Part shown: positions 46,716 through 55,319 of the stretch, piece after piece
Layout: each line of letters opens with the position of its first letter
How positions within the stretch are numbered: the first letter of the stretch is position 1
DNA from: Gigaspora margarita
Taxonomy: Eukaryota; Glomeromycota; Glomeromycetes; Diversisporales; Gigasporaceae
DNA: 64,000 bases
Reading direction: 5' to 3'
NCBI GenBank assembly: GCA_009809945.1
Contig: WTPW01000792.1
Coordinates: 46,639 to 110,638, forward strand
Made by a program: the position numbers and the translations under genes
The notes under the pieces: model-generated
What the model was told of the DNA's origin: nothing
The model's input: only the letters and a program-made list of their open reading frames with translations
Database searches by the model: none

Positions 46716-48469
46716 ATTATAATATAATTCTTATTTTTTAAATATTATTAAAAAAAATTTTTAATTAAAAATTTTAAATTTTAAAAAAGTAAATCTTAAG
46801 TATATTTATAACAATTTTTTAAACAAATTTGCCTAGATTTGCTTACAATTTAAGAAATTATATAATTCTTATTTTTAAATATTATTAAAAATTTTAATTA
46901 AATATTTTAAGTTTTAAAAAGAGTAGATTATAAGCATATTTATTTCAATTTTCTAATAAATTTGCCTAGATTTGTTTTTAGTTTAAAGGATAGATATATT
47001 TTATAATAAATCTAAATAATAAAAAAATATATTACAAAAATCAATAAGGTATAATTGATTTCTAAAAAAAAGATCTTTTTGAAAAATTGGATCAGCAAGT
47101 AATACAAAATCTAGCAAGTACAGAATACAAAATTTAGCATAAAGCTGCAATCTAATTGGCTAGGTAATTGCTGTAGGCAAATTTGTTACATGTAGTACAT
47201 GTAAAGCATGTCATTTTTGAAGAAAATTTACCATATATTTTATTTATCAAACATATAATCTCATTTTGTTAACCAAAATTAGAGTAAATATTAATTAGTA
47301 ATAATATTTTTATATAGTCAATTGTAGTTTTAAAGTACTTTTATAAATAAAATTGGCATATTATATAAATATTTCTTGTAATATATAATGTAGTAACTAG
47401 CTTAAGTTATTAGTATTTTATTTTTCAAGTTATTGTTTTTAATCTGGAATGTAGTAGGATGCAATAGCTTTAAAACCTACATAAGAAGTAAAAATTTTAA
47501 AAGGTCAGAAGGTGATTTAGCAGCTTAAACAATTTGTAAGTAAAAATTAAAGCTGTTTGTTGTTTATAAGTAAGGAGTCCTATTTTAAACTATTATTCTG
47601 AGTTGTAATATATATTTGTTATTGTATTTATTTAGGTTATAAGTACAGTTTATAAATACAATATTTACAAATACAATAGTGCTAACATTTATAAATATTT
47701 GTGTATGTGTTATTATTTACAAATTTAAGTTTAATAATATATCACGAAACTGAATTATTAACAAAATCAACAGTGTTCCGGGATATTTTAACAACCAATC
47801 AAAACAAACTTCTTCAGTGCTACAAAATTTAGTATAGTGTTAATAGTCATCATTTCACTGTTACAACGCTTTAAGTCTTGGTCGCTTAAGAAAAAAGTTC
47901 GAAGCAACATTTTTTTATCGCACTTATAATCTAATAGGTTTGGTATAGGCTAATAAATCTAATTTTTGAACAAAATGTGGGTCTTTTTTTTTTTAAAAAA
48001 AAAAAGAAACCTCATAATTAGAGATTTCTGATTGCTTAAAACTGCACTGATATCGCGAAATGAAATTAACATATAGGAAAAATTTTAAAAAGTTGACAAG
48101 CGATGATCTACATTTAAAATTTTTTGTACAATTACCCTCGTAATTTATAACAAATTTTTGTTGAATGTATATCTATTCAAAAAAAAAAATTATCAAAATG
48201 GGCTTTAATGCGTAACATCCTATATATGTCATGGCAGATTCTCGATTTTGATTGGTCAACAGTCATGATCGACAAAATTTTGACCTGCATTACATATTTG
48301 TTTACGTTATTTCGGGCCAGAATTAACCTACTAGTTCTTTCATTCCAAAATAGAAATTTTGGAAATGGGCACCAATATGGTAAAATTAGCCCAAAAATAT
48401 TTATTTCACTTAATGGTTGATTGTAATTTCATTAGTAAAATTTTGACCCAACCTTTTGATTGTCTCTTA
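46716..48469. other. AT-rich intergenic; composition boundary at about 47740
   Basis: 46741-46990 contains an imperfect direct repeat (ATATAATTCTTATTTTT...AAATTTGCCTAGATTTG twice). CG dinucleotides resume abruptly after 47740. Short plus-strand frames at 48208 and 48359 have no recognised motif. Confidence 0.45.
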
Positions 48470-48678
48470 GGCCACGCAAAGTTAATTTTTCGTTTTACCA
48501 ATTTTTCTAAAAAAAAAAAAAAAGGTTATTTTACAGTAAATTCCTACCGTCCATTTTTAATTTTTTCTCCGGTGGCACCCGATAATGACCTTAGTTTTCC
48601 GGAATTACCCGATAAGTCTGATAAAAAAAATTTTCTGATTCCATGTTATGCAAACCGAAGAATTAACTTTGCAAGACC
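48470..48678. mobile_element. Harbinger-like MITE (GGCCACGCAAAG), copy 2
   Basis: GGCCACGCAAAGTTAATTTT at the left, GAATTAACTTTGCAAGACC at the right, with TTA on both sides (48467-48469 and 48679-48681). Confidence 0.8.
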
Positions 48679-48707
48679 TTAGATGTGAACATGAATATAT
48701 TAATTTA

Positions 48708-48801
48708 GGCCACGCAAAGTTTTTTTTTTTTTTTAAAAAAAAAAAATCTGATCCGCCGACTGGAATTTGAAACACCAGGTTATGAAATTAACTGCATGAC
48801 C
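48708..48801. mobile_element. Harbinger-like MITE (GGCCACGCAAAG), copy 3
   Basis: GGCCACGCAAAG at the left, TTAACTGCATGACC at the right; TTA on both sides (48705-48707 and 48802-48804). Only 94 bp, with a T/A tract in the centre, lying 26 bp from copy 2. Confidence 0.7.
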
Positions 48802-48804
48802 TTA

Positions 48805-49222
48805 GCTAATCAAAATCGAGGATCTGTCAGTGACAACATTGGTTCGGCAGTTAGATTAATGGTTAAAAGCAAACAGGCACTTGCAAATCCTTAAATGAAA
48901 GAAGAACATCACAAACTTATGAAGATACCAATAATAAGTCGTTTATTTATATATTAAATAAGTTTTTAGCCTTCGACTAGAGTTAGTTCGAAGTATTTTA
49001 TATGGTTACAGGGTCCATGTCATTTCATCATTTCACTGGCAATCAAGTTTATTTTGAAATAAAACTGTCGGCGAACTAATTGATTATCGGTGAAATGAAC
49101 AGAATCCAAAATGGTCTTGTCGGGAAAAAGGGATATCGGAGTTACGGGTTGGAAAAAAGTATTTCGGGAAAGTGGGCTTCGGAAAGTGAGAAACCCCGAT
49201 TTTTGTACACATGAAGCCCAAA
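48805..49222. other. Intergenic with GACA/ATTTCA remnant
   Basis: About 49020-49110 shows ATTTCATCATTTCACTGGCA and GGTGAAATGAACAG motifs like those at 15.4-15.8 kb. Overlapping frames on both strands at 49020-49366 are mutual shadows and not supported as genes. Confidence 0.4.
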
Positions 49223-49426
49223 GGGATCGTCTAAAACCATGTATCCACGTGACATTTTTATGTAAATCAACCAACCGGTATCGCTTACATGGATCAGCCC
49301 TGCAAAACATAAAAACAGCAGTCTAAACCTGTCTTGGGTCATTAATAAAAAATGCTGGGAAAGCAATTTTACCTATAAGGGTCGTGGTCTAGGAAAACCC
49401 TCCTCTGAAGGGTAGTTTCCATTTTG

Positions 49427-50051
49427 GGGGGTTGTCTAAAGCCATGTACCCACGTGACATTTTTGTGTAAATCAACTAGGGTGTCCAGAATTATGCGATG
49501 CGATAAGGTAAATTATGCGATGTGACTGGGGTTAATTATGCGACGGATGCGAATTATGCGTTTTTATATATAAATTTTCTCGATTATGCGATTTCAGTAA
49601 CTCACGTGATCTTTTCGGAAATGATTTAAGTTCATTCATTATCTTCGTCAAATCACTCATCTACCAATCACAATCCATACACGTGATCAGGATGCCCTTT
49701 TTGCCTAATTTATGCCCTAATTATGCGAAGCATATGCGATGCGAAATAATGGCCAATTATGCGCATATTATGCGTTCGCATAATCCTGGACACTCTAAAA
49801 TCAACTAACCGGTGTCACGAAATTTTGTTTGCACGGATCAGCACGAAGAAGACAAAAAAAACAAAAAAAATGCAAGAACATAAAAACGGCAGTTCAAACC
49901 TGTCTTGGGCCATTAATAAAAAATGCCGGGAAGGCAATTTTACTATATGTCTGTCCTAACCCTAACCCTGACCCTAATGCTAAACAGGCTCTAACCCTAA
50001 TTTTAACTAAATTTTCAAAAAATCACGTGGGTACATGGCTTTAGCCATCCC
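49427..50051. mobile_element. Repeat A, copy 2, with telomere-like tract
   Basis: Inverted ends: GTCTAAAGCCATGTACCCAC at the left and GTGGGTACATGGCTTTAGCC at the right. Contains CTAACCCTAACCCTGACCCT at about 49957. The hAT MITE at 49477-49797 is inserted near its left end. Confidence 0.75.
49477..49797. mobile_element. hAT-type MITE, family TAGGGTGTCC, copy 2
   Basis: TAGGGTGTCCAGAATTATGC at the left, GCATAATCCTGGACACTCTA at the right; exact TSD AAATCAAC (49469-49476 and 49798-49805). Repeat A copy 1 shows the corresponding empty site: a single AAATCAAC followed directly by CAACCGGT near 49263. Confidence 0.95.
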
Positions 50052-50124
50052 AGAAAGTCTACGGACATGTACAGGTCACGTGATTTTGCACTACCGATCA
50101 TCACGTGATATTGACGTACGTAAG

Positions 50125-50413
50125 TAGGGATGCGAGCTATACCTATACTGTATTATACTATTGGTATAATACCAGTATAATACCAGTATTATACATATAA
50201 GTATAGGTATAATACTGATAATAGAAATGGGTCAGCCAATTAAATTGCTTTATCTGCAATTCTGAAAGTTTCCCTAAGAATAATTCCGAAAAGTTCCGAA
50301 TCTTATTAAGCTGAGAGTAAAATGGCGGTTATACCATGCTATACCGTATTATACGGTATTATACTTGGGTATTATACTACCATTTCTATTATACCGGTAT
50401 AACCGCATCCCTA
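50125..50413. mobile_element. hAT-type MITE, GGTATAATA motif family
   Basis: TAGGGATGCGAGCTATACC at the left, GGTATAACCGCATCCCTA at the right; exact 8-bp TSD TACGTAAG (50117-50124 and 50414-50421). TATTATAC/GTATAATA motifs dominate both arms. Confidence 0.95.
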
Positions 50414-50479
50414 TACGTAAGATATAAATTTTCTCGATATGTATCTAATAAAATTAGATAGAAATTTTTTTAAATCAAT

Positions 50480-51130
50480 TCTACAATCTAGTAAAATTCA
50501 TATAAAAAATTCCATCAATTCTGCTGAGTAGTAGTCGAGAAATTTTCGCTCAAAATTTGAGAAAATTTCTAAAAAAAACAGCTGCGGCAAAAATTTTCCC
50601 AAAATTTGAGCGAAAATTTCTCGGCAACTATCAGATAGAATTTAATAAAAATTTTTAAAATAAATCATACAAACTAGCAGCACTCATTTAAAAAAATTTT
50701 CTTCGAATTCTATTGAGTAGTTGTTGAGAAGTTTTCATTCAAAGATTAAAAAAATTTCAGCTGTCTCTAAGAAAATGCCACGACAGAAATTTCCCCAAAC
50801 TTTAAGCGAAATTTTCTCGTCATCTACTTAGCGGAATTCAATGAAACATTTTTTAAAATGAACTTAGCTAATTTACAGAATTTATTTGAAAAATTTTCAT
50901 CGAATTCTTTCTGATAGCTGTCGAGAAATGTTCGCTCAAAGTTTAGAAAAATTTTTTCCGTGGCTGTTTTTGCAGAAATTTTCCCAAACTTTGAGTGAAA
51001 AGTTCTCGACAATTACTTTGCAGAATTCGATGTAATTTTTTTAAATGAATTCTATTAGTTTATAGAATCGATTTAAAAAATTTTTATCGAATTCTATCAG
51101 GTACGTGTCATCAAAATTTGTCCTCAAAAT
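50480..51130. repeat. Concertina array (third locus)
   Basis: Alternating hairpins with a period of about 190 bp: H2 from GTCGAGAAATTTTCGCTCAA and its complement (about 50535-50630, 50725-50825, 50920-51015), H1 around AATTTTTAAAATAAAT-type stems flanked by GAATTC. Same design as 28532-29530 with diverged sequence. Confidence 0.8.
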
Positions 51131-51439
51131 TAAGAAAATTTCTATTTTGATATATTTATGTACGTTAATATCACGTGATGATCGGTACGTGTAAAATCAC
51201 GTGAACTGTACGTGTCCGTAGCAGGGACGATGATTTTCTGCGGCAACTAAACCCAAATTCTGCAGTTATTAACTTATAGTTTCTGCAATAATTCTGCAAA
51301 ATTCAATAATAAAAATTAAAATTCTGCAATAATTCTGCATTTTTAAAAATAAATAATTCTGCAAAATTCAATAATAAAAATTAAAATTCTGTGATATTCT
51401 ATTTCTTAACTTTATAATTCTGAAATATCCAATAAATAT

Positions 51440-52330
51440 TTATTTATTAAAATATATCATATTTAATGATTTAAGCGAAGCTTCAGAAAGATTTTGTCTA
51501 TCACTAGCTAAAATATTATTGTAAATAGAAAAGCTACGCTCAACACTACAGCTAGATATAGGCAACCAAATATAATCTAAGGCTATATCAGATAACAACG
51601 GTAATTTTTTGGTATTATTTTTCCAAAATAGATTTAAGTCTAAATTTTCAAATATTTCATTTCCGGTCCATCCACAATAAATTGCCCATTCTCTTAATAT
51701 TTCTTCAGATAGATTAGCTAATTCACGAATAATAGAATATTGACGAATATTTTTTCTTTCTAATGAACCAAAACAAATATAAGAAGGATCAAATATTTGA
51801 CATGCTTTGAATAAAAGATATGAAGGGTGAGTAGTAATGTGAGAATCATATTTTTTAAATGCTATTTCAAATGCTTCCCGAAATATAGGATAAAATTCTA
51901 AAGGATCACCCTTATTTTGATGAATTGTATTATCTAATTCTGCAGAAAAAGAATCAGAATTACGATTTGATTGAAGGTAAGCTAATAACTGTTCTAATCG
52001 ACTATATATTAAGGGGAAAACTGGTTTGTTTTGGGTCTGAAAAAAATCTAAATTATAAACAAATTCTTGGGAATAAATTGAAATAAAATGAAGATAAATA
52101 TGAATTAAACCTAAATCATTAGGATTATTAAGAGTAGATAAAATTTTTTCAATACTATCAGATGGATTATTTTTAGATTCTTCTTTAAAAAAATCGTGAA
52201 TTAAAAAAAAATGATCAAGAACATAATAAATCATTTCAAACCATGTATTCCAACGGGTAATAACTGGAAGTGGAATTTTTTGTGGTCTTAAAATTCCATG
52301 ATTTTTTAAAAAAGTTACATATCGACTTCT
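51440..52330 (-). CDS. hAT transposase, C-terminal 296 residues (N-terminus in gap)
   Basis: Cut-and-paste transposase of the hAT superfamily; it would bind the subterminal ATTCTGCA repeats and excise the element. Visible from the gap edge: PVITRWNTWFEMIYYVLDHF (the conserved TRWNS-type segment of the catalytic region), a helical stretch, then near the C-terminus WKNNTKKLPLLSDIALDYIW and SVERSFSIYNNILASDR, the hAT dimerisation (hATC) signature with the ERxFS motif. Stop TAA at 51440-51442. No frameshift or stop occurs in the visible part, so the copy may be recent and possibly active. The N-terminal BED finger and first catalytic residues fall in the gap and cannot be judged; minus-strand sequence at 53211-53311 could encode a Lys-rich N-terminus (MIVHFIKKPIKAQKKWHKN), but that is speculative. 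Confidence 0.9.
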   Translation of the reverse strand, partial: RSRYVTFLKNHGILRPQKIPLPVITRWNTWFEMIYYVLDHFFLIHDFFKEESKNNPSDSIEKILSTLNNPNDLGLIHIYLHFISIYSQEFVYNLDFFQTQNKPVFPLIYSRLEQLLAYLQSNRNSDSFSAELDNTIHQNKGDPLEFYPIFREAFEIAFKKYDSHITTHPSYLLFKACQIFDPSYICFGSLERKNIRQYSIIRELANLSEEILREWAIYCGWTGNEIFENLDLNLFWKNNTKKLPLLSDIALDYIWLPISSCSVERSFSIYNNILASDRQNLSEASLKSLNMIYFNK

Positions 52331-52331
52331 A

Positions 52332-53210
52332 NNNNNNNNNNNNNNNNNNNNNNNNNNNNNNNNNNNNNNNNNNNNNNNNNNNNNNNNNNNNNNNNNNNNN
52401 NNNNNNNNNNNNNNNNNNNNNNNNNNNNNNNNNNNNNNNNNNNNNNNNNNNNNNNNNNNNNNNNNNNNNNNNNNNNNNNNNNNNNNNNNNNNNNNNNNNN
52501 NNNNNNNNNNNNNNNNNNNNNNNNNNNNNNNNNNNNNNNNNNNNNNNNNNNNNNNNNNNNNNNNNNNNNNNNNNNNNNNNNNNNNNNNNNNNNNNNNNNN
52601 NNNNNNNNNNNNNNNNNNNNNNNNNNNNNNNNNNNNNNNNNNNNNNNNNNNNNNNNNNNNNNNNNNNNNNNNNNNNNNNNNNNNNNNNNNNNNNNNNNNN
52701 NNNNNNNNNNNNNNNNNNNNNNNNNNNNNNNNNNNNNNNNNNNNNNNNNNNNNNNNNNNNNNNNNNNNNNNNNNNNNNNNNNNNNNNNNNNNNNNNNNNN
52801 NNNNNNNNNNNNNNNNNNNNNNNNNNNNNNNNNNNNNNNNNNNNNNNNNNNNNNNNNNNNNNNNNNNNNNNNNNNNNNNNNNNNNNNNNNNNNNNNNNNN
52901 NNNNNNNNNNNNNNNNNNNNNNNNNNNNNNNNNNNNNNNNNNNNNNNNNNNNNNNNNNNNNNNNNNNNNNNNNNNNNNNNNNNNNNNNNNNNNNNNNNNN
53001 NNNNNNNNNNNNNNNNNNNNNNNNNNNNNNNNNNNNNNNNNNNNNNNNNNNNNNNNNNNNNNNNNNNNNNNNNNNNNNNNNNNNNNNNNNNNNNNNNNNN
53101 NNNNNNNNNNNNNNNNNNNNNNNNNNNNNNNNNNNNNNNNNNNNNNNNNNNNNNNNNNNNNNNNNNNNNNNNNNNNNNNNNNNNNNNNNNNNNNNNNNNN
53201 NNNNNNNNNN
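52332..53210. other. Assembly gap (879 N)
   Basis: Undetermined bases inside the hAT transposase. Any open frame running through this stretch is an artefact. Confidence 0.99.
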
Positions 53211-53728
53211 GCGTTTTTTTTTTTTTTTTGAATCTTGCGAATGTTTTTGTATATATTTTTGTGCCATTTTTTTTGCGCTTTAATAGGCTTTTTAATAAAA
53301 TGGACAATCACAAGGTTCTCCTTTTGATATCAATAAATGGCAGCTAATTATTTGAATACAGTATAAAACGTTCTGCCAAAATAGATTAAATCAAGTTTAA
53401 TGTTTTGTCGCAATAGATAAAGTCAAGTTTAATGTTTTGCCATATCAATGAAATCAAGTTTAATACTTCAAATTTTAAAAGAAAAGAATTACTAATTAAA
53501 ACGGATTTAGATTAGCTTCTCATAAAAAAATTTTTTTGAAAAATTTATGATCTGATTGGCTAATTTTTATTGATCAATATACTGTATATATCTTAATTAA
53601 AAACCCCCAAATTCTGCAATTATCCGTGATACAAAATCTGATTTCTGCAAAAAGGTCTACAATTCTGCAAATTCTGCGGCATTCTGCATTTTGCAGAAAA
53701 TCATCGTCCCTGGTCCGTAGACTTTCCG

Positions 53729-54032
53729 CTCAAAATGGGGGTCGTCTAAAGCGGGGCAAATTCACGTGATCACAGCCAATCAAATTACAGAATTTTGATG
53801 ATCGCCGGCGAAGCAAAACAAGAAACAAAAACGAAAAACCTAAAAAATATAAAAAACGGCAGTCTAAACCTAACTCAGGTAGGTTAAGTAAAAATATCGG
53901 GAAAGCAATTTTGCTTATATATAATATCTAAAACTCAACCTAACCCCAAGATAAGATGACCCTAACCCTAAAGTTAATCGAGAAAATTATTAAGAAATAT
54001 GAGTTGCCGCTTTAGACGTCCCCCATTTTGAG
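53729..54032. mobile_element. Repeat A-related element, copy 3
   Basis: CTCAAAATGGGGGTCGTCTA at the left and TAGACGTCCCCCATTTTGAG at the right form a TIR of about 25 bp. The interior shares AACGGCAGTCTAAACCT and GGGAAAGCAATTTT with A1/A2 and has CTCAACCTAACCCC and GACCCTAACCCTAA. Confidence 0.75.
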
Positions 54033-54341
54033 AAAATAGCGATTAACTGTTTGTGAAACCTAAATTTTGCCCCTGAATTTTTGTTTATTTTTAGATATCA
54101 ATTACTGAATAAGCAATGTCATGTGATTATGAACCACTGATTGACCAATCTAATTTAATTGAGCCGTCAATCTTTGGTTGTAAATCTATTTTTAGAACAC
54201 AAACGTTAAAACATTTGGATAACAACAAGTTAAAACATCTTAATAAATTATTATATCAACGTAAGGTAAAAAGTGAAATACATATAGATATAAACTGGAA
54301 CTTTAATTTGAATCAAAAATCTCAAAATTTTTAAAAAAGTG
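54033..54341. other. Non-repetitive remnant inside the 5-kb insertion
   Basis: A 72-codon plus-strand frame (54116-54334, MSCDYEPLIDQSNLIEPSIF at its start) has moderately balanced composition but no recognised motif. Its stop lies just before the inverted end at 54342. Could be a remnant of a protein carried by the insertion; not strong enough to call a gene. Confidence 0.3.
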
Positions 54342-54466
54342 TCAGAGGGGGGGTTTTCCTAGACCACGACCCATATATTGGCCCTAACTCTAACCCCGAC
54401 CCTAGGCTCTACCCATAATTTAACTAAAATTTCAAAATTCACATGGATGCATGGCTTTAGCCATCC

Positions 54467-55111
54467 TCTATAATAGGTATAATATTGTCAATCATATTCA
54501 CGAAAATAGGTTATTCAGATACCAATAAAATAATGATTATTAATAACTGTGCTAAATAAGGGTGAGGCTCATAATAGGATATAATAAGCATGACAATAAT
54601 GTATATTAGAAATCTATATTTAGTAATGATGCAATTAAGGAGATAAGAGAAAACCAAAAGAATGTAACCAAGTAAAAAGTACGACGATGACACTCTTGTT
54701 ATCAAATTTATTATCGAATTATTCAGCATATGCCAAGCTTACGATGATAGCGGAACAGTTTATGGGATAATCGGTATATTCATTTCCTGAATTAACGGAA
54801 AACCAATTGCAGCTTGGTTACAATTTTCATAACAATATAATTAGCATTTGACTTATTAGGAAATGCAAAGTCCACGCCTCAACTCCTTTATGATCACATG
54901 GTAAATAATTACCTAATTTAATCATTATTGGTTTTTGCCCACTACGTAAATAGAAACGAATATACTTGTGGCTGATTGATGAGAGCATGTGTACTGTATG
55001 TAGTACGATGACGTTTTCTCAATTTTACGCACGCATATATATATGCTAACTCCCCACGACGAAGGTAAGATGGTACCCTCTTAATAAATATGTTGTTTCT
55101 CTCTAAATATA
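54467..55111. other. AT-rich intergenic DNA
   Basis: Nothing recognised; an ATATATATATGC tract near 55036. Confidence 0.4.
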
Positions 55112-55319
55112 CAGTCAGATCACTCTAAATGCAACCTCTCTAAATGCATAACCTCTCTAAATGCATAACCTCTCTAAATGCATAACCTCTCTAAATGCAT
55201 GGCTTGACTTGGTCCCAACTCATATGTTACTTATAGATTTTTACCTCCCAAAATGCAATACCTCTCTAAATGCAAGGTTTTTATCGGCCCATCGCTATGC
55301 ATTTAGAGAGGTCTGGCTG
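55112..55319. mobile_element. pogo-like MITE with 17-bp tandem repeats
   Basis: CAGTCAGATCACTCTAAATG at the left and CATTTAGAGAGGTCTGGCTG at the right, flanked by TA. At about 55133-55201 four tandem units of AACCTCTCTAAATGCAT lie inside; these are copies of the TIR-proximal sequence. Confidence 0.85.

Larger units (their letters stand above)
32420..47740. other. CpG-depleted block
   Basis: Reading through this region I find almost no CG dinucleotides outside recent insertions: none seen at about 41042-44032 and one (near 45966) in 45210-47740. From 47743 onward CG reappears at once (seven within about 200 bp). CG-bearing islands inside the block coincide with the SINE at 36622-37169, the MITE at 40603-40946 and the hAT element at 44033-45209. 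Cytosine-methylation-driven decay is the simplest reading. Confidence 0.7.
51222..53712 (-). mobile_element. hAT transposon with transposase, TIRs and TSD
   Basis: Perfect 20-bp TIR CAGGGACGATGATTTTCTGC at both ends (the right copy as reverse complement ending at 53712). Exact 8-bp TSD GTCCGTAG (51214-51221 and 53713-53720). Subterminal regions are arrays of ATTCTGCA (51255-51420 and 53605-53700), the likely transposase-binding repeats. At 53370-53465 a motif containing TCAAGTTTAATGTTTTG repeats about three times. Length 2491 bp including 879 N. The inverted arm of element E holds the empty site (single CTACGGAC at 50059-50066). Confidence 0.95.
50052..53727. mobile_element. Element E: long inverted arms, itself invaded twice
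   Basis: The left arm (50052-50124, continuing at 50422) starts CAGAAAGTCTACGGACATGT. The right arm (51150-51221, continuing at 53721) is its reverse complement with few changes, sharing ATCACGTGATGATCGGTA. The left arm is interrupted by the hAT MITE at 50125 and the right arm by the autonomous-type hAT at 51222. The core between the arms is the concertina array. Confidence 0.75.
49379..54372. mobile_element. About 5-kb inserted segment with 30-bp inverted ends
   Basis: GGGTCGTGGTCTAGGAAAAC (49379-49408) recurs in reverse complement at 54342-54372 (GGTTTTCCTAGACCACGACC). It encloses repeat A2, element E, the hAT element, A3 and several smaller insertions. Whether it moved as one unit or grew by serial nesting cannot be told from one locus. 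Confidence 0.6.
49223..54466. mobile_element. Repeat A, copy 1, split by a 5-kb insertion
   Basis: Left part 49223-49378 (GGGATCGTCTAAAACCATGT, then ACGTGACATTTTTATG) and right part 54373-54466 (CCCTAACTCTAACCCCGACC, ending ATGGCTTTAGCCATCC) together match the organisation of copy A2 at 49427-50051. The separating 49379-54372 segment has its own inverted ends, so it appears to be inserted. TATA borders both sides. Confidence 0.65.

Noticed and set aside
51440..53311. A 623-codon minus-strand frame (and other frames) running through the N stretch
   Set aside because: 879 of the bases are undetermined; only the C-terminal 296 codons are real sequence, and those alone are annotated.
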